NCBI GenBank assembly: GCA_003219995.1
Contig: QHRC01000086.1
Coordinates: 1-6,658, forward strand
DNA: 6,658 nucleotides
Direction: 5' to 3'
DNA from: Verrucomicrobiota bacterium
GTDB taxonomy: Bacteria > Verrucomicrobiota > Verrucomicrobiia > Chthoniobacterales > UBA10450
This document shows, one piece after another, positions 1 through 6,348 of this stretch. The notes beneath the pieces were generated by a model. That model was not told where the DNA came from. It saw nothing but the letters and a program-made list of their open reading frames with translations, and searched no databases. Position 1 is the stretch's first letter, and each line of letters opens with the position of its first letter. The position numbers and the translations under genes are program-made.

Positions 1-2
1 CG

Positions 3-620
3 GATCGGCAGCTTGCCGGTTTGCCGGCGCATTCGAGCCAGGAGGTCTATGAATCGCTTTCGGCCCGCGCCCTCGAAAAACTTGGCCACGGGCAAGATGT
101 GCCGCGCGATTTGCAAGCGCATCAGATACGCTTCAGTGCACCTGATGTTTTCCCCCCTCGGCCGCTCTATGAAATTTTCGATTCGAAATTCTGGCACGCA
201 AACTATGCCGACGGTTCATTCTTCAAAAACAAGGTCGTAATCGTTGGATCATCCGCGCAGGTAGCGCACGACGTCTTCGCAACACCACTGGGGCCGGAGA
301 CACCGGGGCCGTCGTTGCACTTTCACGCCATTGCGGCGGCGCTTGACCACGAGTTTCTGCGAGCGACGCCGCTTTTCGTCGATTACGTACTGATTGGTGG
401 CGCTGGCGTCCTGGCATGGGCGCTGATCGCGTTTGCGCGGCGGCCGCTCATTTGTTTGATCGCGTTGTTTGCAATCTGCACGGCGTATCTTGGGGTCGCA
501 CGGATCCTCTACGATCGCGCCGGCCTATTCATTCTCGTCGTCCCGACACTGGCGGCGTGGAACGCATCGAGAAAATGCGCACGCGCCGCACGCTCGAACG
601 ATACGTCTCCAAAAATCTAG
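3..620 (+). pseudogene. CHASE2 sensor and membrane part of an adenylate cyclase, 5'-partial and frame-disrupted
   Basis: The frame is open from the window edge, so the N-terminus lies upstream. It encodes the end of an extracytoplasmic CHASE2 sensor domain, recognisable from the stretch FFKNKVVIVGSSA followed by ATPLGPETPGPSLHFHAIAAA and FLRATP. CHASE2 domains typically have this pattern just before the membrane. Hydrophobic segments follow at about 375-437, 444-512 and 525-560, which fits the three helices usually found between CHASE2 and an output domain. The third helix is cut short: after VVPTLAAW the frame gives basic, non-conserved residues and stops at 618-620. The expected continuation (ERIEK...RRTLERYVS) is present in the other frame from about 557. 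I therefore read this as the sensor half of one gene with the cyclase entry. It would be a pseudogene if the frameshift is real, or an intact gene if it is a sequencing error. The ligand is unknown. Confidence 0.72.
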
Positions 621-1477
621 TGAAGGAGATTCTCGATAACCCGGGCGGCTACTACAGTTCGATGCTCGGTTCCCGTAAACCAGTGACCGTACTTTTTTCA
701 GATCTCATCGGGTTCACGAGCCTGACCGAGCGTGCCGATCCGGTCGTGCTGGTCAAACAGCTCAATGAGTATTTGAGCCGGATGGTGGCGGGCGTTTTCG
801 AGAACGACGGGACGCTCGATAAATTTATCGGCGACGCCATCATGGCGGTCTGGGGAAATGTGAGCAGCCGCGGAGTAGTCGAAGATGCGAAAGCGGCCGT
901 GCGCACTGCACTGGCGATGCGAGGCGAGCTGGTAACATTAAATGAAAACTGGCGGTCGCGGGGGATGACCGAGCTCGGCTTCGGTGTGGGTATCAATCAT
1001 GGCGACGCGGTTGTCGGCAACATTGGATCCTACGAACCGCATGAACGGCTCGATCCGACGGTCATTGGCGATGCGGTTAATCTCGCATCGCGTCTTGAAG
1101 CCCTGACCCGGATTTACGGCGTTGATATTCTGCTCGGAGAAGCTGTGTGTGATTTAGTGCGGGACGCTTTTCATCTGCGCACGGTGGCACGCGCGCAGGT
1201 CAAAGGGAAAACCGAACCGGTCAATGTGTGCACGCTGATCGCGGCGCGCAACGAAGATATCGATCCTGAGTTTTTGAAATGGCTCGACGTTTACGAAGAA
1301 GGAATCCGGAAATTCCGCGAGCGCGAATTCTCGGAGGCGAAGATCTTATTTTCCCGCTTCCTCGAATTTTATCCAGACGACAGGCTGGCCAAGATATACC
1401 TCGAGCGCGTCCTCGAGTATGAACGGACACCGCCGGACGAGGCGTGGAACGGCGTCGAGGTGTTCGAGAAAAAGTGA
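416..1477 (+). CDS. Class III adenylate/guanylate cyclase domain with C-terminal TPR-like tail (catalytic half of a frameshifted CHASE2 cyclase)
   Basis: This protein would make cyclic nucleotide, probably cAMP from ATP, at the inner membrane. The first 47 residues of the open frame (416-556) are an out-of-frame reading of the CHASE2 membrane helices, so the start at 416 is probably not real. Family-like sequence begins with VERIEKMRTRRTLERYVS at 557, and ATG 575 is a possible internal start. The catalytic set looks complete. The metal aspartates are in LFSDLIGFT (codon 701) and FIGDAIMAVWG (codon 833). Lys at codon 821, four residues before the second Asp, is the adenine-specifying position. 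Asn (codon 1079) and Arg (codon 1091) in VNLASRLE are the transition-state residues. After the cyclase domain, about 70 residues resemble a TPR-like helical tail (YEEGIRKFREREFSEAKILF, then FYPDDRLAKIYLERV), common in CHASE2 cyclases. Without its sensor and anchor the domain might be soluble and unregulated, or not expressed. The domain call is firm; the gene's integrity is doubtful. Confidence 0.8.
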   Translation: MGADRVCAAAAHLFDRVVCNLHGVSWGRTDPLRSRRPIHSRRPDTGGVERIEKMRTRRTLERYVSKNLVKEILDNPGGYYSSMLGSRKPVTVLFSDLIGFTSLTERADPVVLVKQLNEYLSRMVAGVFENDGTLDKFIGDAIMAVWGNVSSRGVVEDAKAAVRTALAMRGELVTLNENWRSRGMTELGFGVGINHGDAVVGNIGSYEPHERLDPTVIGDAVNLASRLEALTRIYGVDILLGEAVCDLVRDAFHLRTVARAQVKGKTEPVNVCTLIAARNEDIDPEFLKWLDVYEEGIRKFREREFSEAKILFSRFLEFYPDDRLAKIYLERVLEYERTPPDEAWNGVEVFEKK

Positions 1478-1529
1478 AATGAATTTCCTTTCAGTAGCCA
1501 AACTCGCCGACGCAGCGTAAAGAATCGGC

Positions 1530-2921
1530 GTGAAAGAAGCGCCGCGAAATTTTCATTTTCTCGGCATCTCCGGGACGGCGATGGGTGCGGTCGCGGCGGA
1601 ATTGCGCGAGCGTGGCTTCAGTGTGACCGGGTCCGACGAAGACGTTTATCCGCCGATATCAATTTTTCTGGAAAAGAAAGGCATCTCCCTCAAGGAAGGC
1701 TATCGCGCGGAAAATATTCCGGCCGATGTTGATGTTGTCGTAGTCGGCAACGCGATGAAGCGCGGCAATCCGGAGGTAGAAGCGGTCCTGAACCGGAAAC
1801 TTTTCTATCTCTCGCTCCCGGAAGTTTTGAAAAATTATTTCCTCCGCGGCCGCCACAATCTCGTGGTCACTGGCACGCACGGAAAAACGACCACCACCGG
1901 GTTGCTGGCCTGGATCATGGAAAAAGCCGGACGCAAACCAGGTTATCTTATCGGCGGGATTCCGAAGAATCTTGGTCAGGGTGCGCGACTCAACCATTCA
2001 AAATATTTCGTGATCGAAGGCGACGAGTACGACACGGCTTTTTTCGACAAGCGTTCCAAGTTCATCCACTACTTGCCGGAACTGCTGATCGTAAACAACA
2101 TCGAGTTCGATCACGCAGATATTTTTGACGATATCGAAGAGGTCAAGCTAAGTTTTCGGCGTTTGCTCAACATCGTCCCGCAGAACGGCATGGTCGTGCT
2201 CAACGGCGACGATCGTAATTGTGTGGAGGTGGCAAAAGATTGTCTTGCCCAACTGATCGAGGTCGGCTTTTCGGAAAATTGTGCACAGCGCATTCGTGAC
2301 GTCGCTTACTCCTCAACCGGCTCACGCTTCAAGCTTGGCGACGACAATTTTGAAATCGCGCTCGTCGGCGAATTCAACGTGCGCAACGCGGCGATGGCGG
2401 CGACGGCGGCGCGCTTTTACGACGTGCCCAAAGCGAAGATCGGCAATGCGCTAAAAAGTTTTTCCGGTATCGCGCGCCGTCAGGAAGTGCGCGGTGAAGC
2501 GCGCGGTGTGAAAGTGATCGACGACTTCGGACATCATCCCACGGCGATTGCGCAAACGCTCCAGGCCTTGCGGCATCGCTTTGCCGGCCATCGCCTTTGG
2601 GCCATTTTCGAGCCGCGCTCGAACACAACACGACGCGCCGTTTTCCAGCGCCAACTGCCGGAGGCGCTGCAACTGGCGGATGGCGTTTTCATCGCCCAAG
2701 TAGCCAAGCTCGAGCAAATTCCCGAGGAGGAGCGACTAAAACCGGAGGCGGTGGTCGACGCAATTGCGAATTCAGGGCGGCCGGCATTTTACGAAGAGAA
2801 CGCAGATGCAATCGTCGATCGAATCGTTCCAATGTTGCGACCGAAGGATGTGGTGGTTGTTTTTAGCAACGGCGGTTTCGATAACATTCACGAGAAGTTG
2901 CTAAAGAAGTTACAAGATTAA
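1530..2921 (+). CDS. mpl: UDP-N-acetylmuramate:L-alanyl-gamma-D-glutamyl-meso-diaminopimelate ligase
   Basis: Mpl is a cytoplasmic Mur-ligase-family enzyme of cell-wall recycling. It joins recovered tripeptide L-Ala-gamma-D-Glu-meso-DAP to UDP-MurNAc with ATP, bypassing MurC, MurD and MurE. The 463-residue product matches the family length (about 455-460). An N-terminal UDP-binding Rossmann region opens with HFLGISGTAMG (9-19) and GSDEDVYPP (34-42). The ATP P-loop GTHGKTTTTG is at 115-124. The stretch EGDEYDTAFFDKRSKF (163-178), followed by NNIEFDHADIFDD, separates Mpl from MurC. DDFGHHPTA (331-339) and EPRSNTTRR (361-369) lie in the C-terminal ligase domain. The start is GTG at 1530: a TAA at 1518-1520 blocks extension in this frame, and the next ATG (1581-1583) would remove the first nucleotide-binding motif. 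No convincing Shine-Dalgarno sequence precedes it. It lies 52 bp after the cyclase remnant on the same strand and faces the convergent gene at 2971-3426 across a terminator-like hairpin. No key residue appears to be missing. Confidence 0.95.
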   Translation: MKEAPRNFHFLGISGTAMGAVAAELRERGFSVTGSDEDVYPPISIFLEKKGISLKEGYRAENIPADVDVVVVGNAMKRGNPEVEAVLNRKLFYLSLPEVLKNYFLRGRHNLVVTGTHGKTTTTGLLAWIMEKAGRKPGYLIGGIPKNLGQGARLNHSKYFVIEGDEYDTAFFDKRSKFIHYLPELLIVNNIEFDHADIFDDIEEVKLSFRRLLNIVPQNGMVVLNGDDRNCVEVAKDCLAQLIEVGFSENCAQRIRDVAYSSTGSRFKLGDDNFEIALVGEFNVRNAAMAATAARFYDVPKAKIGNALKSFSGIARRQEVRGEARGVKVIDDFGHHPTAIAQTLQALRHRFAGHRLWAIFEPRSNTTRRAVFQRQLPEALQLADGVFIAQVAKLEQIPEEERLKPEAVVDAIANSGRPAFYEENADAIVDRIVPMLRPKDVVVVFSNGGFDNIHEKLLKKLQD

Positions 2922-2925
2922 AAAA

Positions 2926-2959
2926 CGTTACAAAGAGTGGCCGCTTTAACCTTGTAACG
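2926..2959. terminator. Probable bidirectional rho-independent terminator between convergent genes
   Basis: CGTTACAA (2926-2933) and TTGTAACG (2952-2959) form a perfect 8-bp stem around an 18-nt loop, just after the mpl stop codon. On the plus strand the stem is followed by CTTTTAA. On the minus strand it is followed by six T (the complement of the A run at 2920-2925). It sits in the 49-bp gap between the 3' ends of mpl and the minus-strand gene, where a shared terminator is expected. The stem is AT-rich and the loop long, so it may be weak. A second GTTACAAG at 2909-2916 can pair with the same right arm. Confidence 0.55.
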
Positions 2960-2970
2960 CTTTTAACGAA

Positions 2971-3426
2971 TCACTCTGGCGGCGTAGCCGCCGAAGTGTG
3001 GTCGTGCACGATCCGCCAACCTTCCCTCAGGTGCCGGAAGACAAGGGTAAACCGTCCGTGTGGCTTATCGACCTTGCGTTCGAGTTGCCAATGCCCAATG
3101 ACGATCGCCGCGTTTGGGGCGAGCAGAGTGATTTCTAGGTCAGAGAATGTGAGCGTGCCCATTTTGTCGCGATCCGAGTATTTTTTCTTGTAACGATCCC
3201 GGACTGTCTGCCAACCACGCGTGACGGTATCTTCGGAAAGAAAGATTGTCGATCTTGAGCGGGCGTATCCATTCATAAATCCTTCGATGTCGCCGCGATT
3301 CCAAGCTCGCTGCTGTGCGTGAAGGATCTCGCGGATTTCCGCGGTCGGATCCGCTGCCGCAATGCCAGACGCTCCAAAAACAGTCGCAGCCAAAATGAGC
3401 AACGAAATCTTTCGCAAGATCGACAT
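2971..3426 (-). CDS. Exported DUF4440/SnoaL-like (NTF2-fold) protein
   Basis: The 151-residue protein has a signal peptide: MSILRK, then a hydrophobic run to about residue 22, with likely cleavage after GIAAA (residue 25, before DPTAE). The mature part is one small NTF2-like domain of the DUF4440/SnoaL-like type. Visible family features are QQRAWNRGDIEGFMNGY (38-54), the TRGWQ...RYKKKY region (69-83), MGTLTFSDLEI (89-99), and the closing strands GRFTLVFRHLREGWRIVHDH (124-143). Such domains are cone-shaped barrels that bind or convert small molecules, or serve as adaptors. No catalytic role can be assigned here. A periplasmic location is inferred from the signal peptide. The start is fixed by an in-frame TAA two codons upstream of the ATG at 3426. 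The ribosome site is poor (a GGGG stretch about 7-10 bases upstream). The gene is divergent from the secretin gene with 84 bp between starts, and convergent with mpl. The fold assignment is good and the function unknown. Confidence 0.85.
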   Translation of the reverse strand: MSILRKISLLILAATVFGASGIAAADPTAEIREILHAQQRAWNRGDIEGFMNGYARSRSTIFLSEDTVTRGWQTVRDRYKKKYSDRDKMGTLTFSDLEITLLAPNAAIVIGHWQLERKVDKPHGRFTLVFRHLREGWRIVHDHTSAATPPE

Positions 3427-3451
3427 TTTTTAACCCCGCGCCTTCCCACCT

Positions 3452-3463
3452 GCCAAGCTTGGC
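3452..3463. promoter_or_regulatory. Perfect 12-bp palindrome in the divergent intergenic region (candidate operator)
   Basis: GCCAAGCTTGGC is a perfect inverted repeat lying between the starts of the minus-strand DUF4440 gene (3426) and the secretin gene (3511). A symmetric site in a short divergent promoter region could be an operator, or it could be a degenerate copy of a dispersed palindromic repeat. I see no convincing -35/-10 pair for either gene nearby, so the assignment rests on symmetry and position alone. Confidence 0.25.
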
Positions 3464-3510
3464 GCAGCGATCTTCGTTTCTCGTGGGCAAAGCGGATTAA
3501 CGGTGGTATT

Positions 3511-5907
3511 GTGAACCAAGTAAATACGACCGTGCCAAGATTTTTTTGCGTAGCCACGGCGGCCGCTGCCACGGCTGTTTGTTCTCTTTACGCCGCGCAC
3601 GGCGCGCCAACGCCTCTTCCCGCATTGCCGGCGGCCGCGCCGGCTCCGGGTCGGAGCGCTCCGCCGGGTGCGCCCGATGTGGTTCCGAACATGCAATTTC
3701 CTAACAGCGATGTTCAGGATGTACTGCATTTTTACGAACAGCTCACAGGCACAAAGCTCGTCATGGACAATACGGTCCAGGGCAAGGTCAATATTTTCAT
3801 CAGCAAGCCGGTGCCGCGCGAAGAAGCAATCAAGATCATTGAGATGAATTTATTGCTGAACGGCTTTTCTCTGGTTCCGGCGGGCAACGACATCGTAAAG
3901 GTAATCGGCATCGCAAAAAATCCGCGTGCCGCTGGTGTGCCGGTTATTTCGGACTTAGCGGAAATTCCGCCCGGCGAACATGTCATCAGCTTTCTTTTCA
4001 AACTGCGCTACGCCGATCCGCAGGAATTGGCGCAAGTGCTTGCCCAATACTTGCAGTCGACCCAAGCGGCCTACACATCGATCCTGGCATTACCGAAATC
4101 TTCAAGCCTGCTGGTCACGGAAAATTCCAGCGCTATTCGGAGTGTCGCGCACATCATCGAGCAGGTTGACATTCCACCGGCGGAAGTGGTGAGCGAATTC
4201 ATAAAGCTCGAGCGGGCTGACGCAAGCAAAGTCGTCGATCTGCTGAAAGATATTTTCGAAAAAGGCGGTCAGCCTTCCGGTCCGACCGGGATTCGTGGCG
4301 TGCGCGTGCCTGCGCCCGTGGCGCAACCGCCGCAAGAAGGTGAAGTCAGCGCATTCGCTGCGCTGACGGAGGAATCGGTGGTGGTGGGCAAAATCAAACT
4401 TACGGCCGATGTGCGGACCAACCGCATTCATGTCGTGACGCGGCCGATCAACATGCCATTCATCCGTAAATTGGTAGCGGAGTTTGATGCGAACGTCGAA
4501 TTCGCCAAGCCGGTCACGCGGCCGTTGAGGTACATTTCTGCGAGTGACGTGCTTCCGGTGCTAGTTCAAGCGTTGACCGAACCGGGGACCGCCGCTGCAC
4601 AAGGCGCAATAGAAGGTGCGGCACCCGGTGGTAGCCCAGCGCAACCGCGTCGCACGACCGTGGCAACGGCCGCTAATCCCGCGACTGGTACAGTAGCGAG
4701 CACGTCAAGTACTTCTTCAGGAGGCACGCTCAACATTTCGGAAGAGCTCCAGACGCAGGCGGTCGATACGACTCCGAAGTCCGTCACTGTCGGTAACGCC
4801 AAGATCATCGCCGACCAGCGTGCCAATACGATCATCGTACTCGGCAACCGTGAGGTGGTCGTGAAAGTGCAAAAAATTCTCGATGAAATGGATGTGAAAG
4901 CGCCGCAGGTTGCTCTGAGCACGGTGATCGGTGAGTTGACCTTAAGCGACGACGAAGAGTTCGGCGTCGATTACTTCGTGCGCGCGAACAGAAAGATCGC
5001 GGGTACCACAAACTTTACGGGTATTCCTCCATTCCCCGGCGGCGGCACTACCATGACTTCGCCCAATCCAAGTCCCGGCCGAAGCCCCATCGTTACGACG
5101 ACGGGCGGAAATGTATTTGATCCGGGCAATCTGATCAGTTTCACGCAGCTTGCGACAAACGCAGCCAGCGGAGCGAATATCTATCTCGCCGCCGGCAGTG
5201 CACTTGCTTCGGTCGTTCACGTGCTCGAATCAACCGGGCGGTTCCGTGTGATCAATCGGCCGATCGTTTTCACGAGCAACAACAAGAAAGCGATCATTGC
5301 ATCGGGGACGGAGATTCCGGTGCCCGTTAATACCCTGACAAATGTTGTTAACGCCACGACCGTCAACGGAACGGCGGCGGTAGCGTCCAACATTGAGTTT
5401 AAACGCGTCGCGTTGCAGCTCGAGGTCGTGCCGTTGATCAACTCGGAAAGAGAAGTCTCGCTCGATATTTTGCAGAAACTCGACAGCCTCGCTGGCTCTA
5501 CCAATGTAAACGGAAATTTAATTCCGAACATCGCCACGCGTTATGTACGGACAAGCGTTTCTGCGCAAAGTGGACAGACAATCGTCTTGGGCGGATTGAT
5601 CACCACCGGTAAACAAAAGAATGTCAAAGGCATTCCCATTCTTGATCGCATTCCATACATCGGCGCTGTTTTTCGGAGTACTACGACTAGTAACACGCGT
5701 AGTGAGTTGATTATCTTGATGTGTCCGGAAGTCACTCAGACAAATCTTGAGCTTCACCGTTTGCGCGAAAAGATCGAGGACCACACTCACTTTGGTCCCG
5801 AAATCGATCAGGGTGATTGTCCGGATTGTCCGCCGCGCGCAAGCGATGAAAAGCAATTGCCGGCGCCGGATCTTCCCTTTGGAAGAGAATCGACAAGGAG
5901 CAAGTAA
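3511..5907 (+). CDS. gspD: Type II secretion system outer-membrane secretin GspD
   Basis: Secretins form the multimeric outer-membrane channel that passes folded proteins from the periplasm in type II secretion. With the GTG start at 3511 the product is 798 residues. Residues 1-32 form a signal peptide (R10, a hydrophobic Ala-rich core, cleavage near AHGA). N0 lies at about 61-132, N1 at 157-225, N2 at 225-334 and N3 at 335-462. The secretin barrel/gate domain spans about 463-742. It includes INRPIVFTSNNKKAI, the EIPVP element (601-605), the IPNIATRYV and GQTIVLGGLI motifs (671-697), and ILDRIPYIGAVFR before the end strands. N2 and N3 carry low-complexity insertions (about 252-293 and 356-430). 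The tail (743-798) is charged and holds C770-x2-C773. There is no lipobox. The frame is open further upstream to an ATG at 3319, but that would overlap the minus-strand gene and bury the signal peptide. GTG 3511 is preceded by GGTGG four bases away. Several N domains favour GspD over PilQ. Confidence 0.88.
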   Translation: MNQVNTTVPRFFCVATAAAATAVCSLYAAHGAPTPLPALPAAAPAPGRSAPPGAPDVVPNMQFPNSDVQDVLHFYEQLTGTKLVMDNTVQGKVNIFISKPVPREEAIKIIEMNLLLNGFSLVPAGNDIVKVIGIAKNPRAAGVPVISDLAEIPPGEHVISFLFKLRYADPQELAQVLAQYLQSTQAAYTSILALPKSSSLLVTENSSAIRSVAHIIEQVDIPPAEVVSEFIKLERADASKVVDLLKDIFEKGGQPSGPTGIRGVRVPAPVAQPPQEGEVSAFAALTEESVVVGKIKLTADVRTNRIHVVTRPINMPFIRKLVAEFDANVEFAKPVTRPLRYISASDVLPVLVQALTEPGTAAAQGAIEGAAPGGSPAQPRRTTVATAANPATGTVASTSSTSSGGTLNISEELQTQAVDTTPKSVTVGNAKIIADQRANTIIVLGNREVVVKVQKILDEMDVKAPQVALSTVIGELTLSDDEEFGVDYFVRANRKIAGTTNFTGIPPFPGGGTTMTSPNPSPGRSPIVTTTGGNVFDPGNLISFTQLATNAASGANIYLAAGSALASVVHVLESTGRFRVINRPIVFTSNNKKAIIASGTEIPVPVNTLTNVVNATTVNGTAAVASNIEFKRVALQLEVVPLINSEREVSLDILQKLDSLAGSTNVNGNLIPNIATRYVRTSVSAQSGQTIVLGGLITTGKQKNVKGIPILDRIPYIGAVFRSTTTSNTRSELIILMCPEVTQTNLELHRLREKIEDHTHFGPEIDQGDCPDCPPRASDEKQLPAPDLPFGRESTRSK
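5895..5900 (+). promoter_or_regulatory. Shine-Dalgarno site for the peptidoglycan-binding gene
   Basis: AAGGAG lies inside the last codons of the secretin gene, 6 bases before ATG 5907 and 9 bases before ATG 5910. It is the clearest ribosome site in the window and supports starting the next gene at the 1-bp overlap with the secretin stop (TAATG), a usual arrangement for translational coupling. Confidence 0.7.
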
Positions 5908-6329
5908 TGATGAAAAGCACGATCTTGATTTCCCTCGCGATGGCGTTGACCGCCTTTGTCGCCCAAGCCGATGTTGGTGATATATTCTTCGATCGGCCGT
6001 TTTTTCACGCCACAGATTCATTGGCCCCACGCGACGATTGGGGCCTTCTGCATCAAAGTCGGACGACGTTGAACGAGACCGATTTTGCGCCGCGCTATCA
6101 TTGCCGATCGCTCTACTATCTCGAGTCAGGACGTGACCTCACCGCGCAGCCAGCTTACGTCGGTGCGTTGCAACGCGATCTTGGGCGACTTGGCTACTAT
6201 TGTGGCCCGATTGACGGAAACTTTTCACCGGACGTGAGCGAGGCAATCGCGCGATTACAAAAACATTATTCCATGCGCGTGACCGGTACATTGACCGTTG
6301 CGGTCCGGCGCGTGCTGCGTTTGCCGTAA
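5907..6329 (+). CDS. Small exported peptidoglycan-binding domain protein in the secretion operon
   Basis: The 140-residue protein has a signal peptide with cleavage expected after AQA (residue 21). A linker of about 60 residues with no recognisable domain follows, then a single PG_binding_1-type domain at about 84-139. That domain shows the family pattern: ALQRDLGRLGYYCGPIDG, NFSPDVSEAIARLQKHY, then VTGTLT. Such three-helix domains bind the cell wall non-catalytically, and no hydrolase or other catalytic domain accompanies it. The two mature-part cysteines, C66 and C99, could form a disulfide in the periplasm. The start codon overlaps the secretin stop by one base and has a strong AAGGAG site, so its synthesis is probably coupled to the secretin. 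ATG 5910 is an equally possible start. The ATPase gene follows after 19 bp. From this setting I infer a role in seating or stabilising the secretin in the peptidoglycan layer, in the manner of the GspA/ExeA peptidoglycan-binding function. It is not recognisable as a GspA, GspC or GspS homologue. Confidence 0.85.
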   Translation: MMKSTILISLAMALTAFVAQADVGDIFFDRPFFHATDSLAPRDDWGLLHQSRTTLNETDFAPRYHCRSLYYLESGRDLTAQPAYVGALQRDLGRLGYYCGPIDGNFSPDVSEAIARLQKHYSMRVTGTLTVAVRRVLRLP

Positions 6330-6348
6330 TTTAGGCTAAACTAGCAGC

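Noticed and set aside
416..556. Separate N-terminal domain on the cyclase reading frame
   Set aside because: This is an alternate-frame reading of the CHASE2 membrane helices, with an Arg/Ala/Cys-rich composition and no domain-like pattern.
540..620. Programmed -1 frameshift joining CHASE2 and cyclase frames
   Set aside because: The frame relation would suit a -1 slip, but no slippery heptamer lies at the switch near 549-560. The only A-run (CCAAAAATC near 610) comes after the conserved linker has already resumed in the second frame. The missing helix residues also point to a deletion.
1581..1583. ATG start for mpl at 1581
   Set aside because: It is in frame but would delete the FLGISGTAMG nucleotide-binding motif, so the GTG at 1530 is kept.
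3319..3510. Longer secretin start at ATG 3319
   Set aside because: It would add 64 basic, non-secretin residues ahead of a clear signal peptide and overlap the 5' part of the minus-strand DUF4440 gene by 108 bases.
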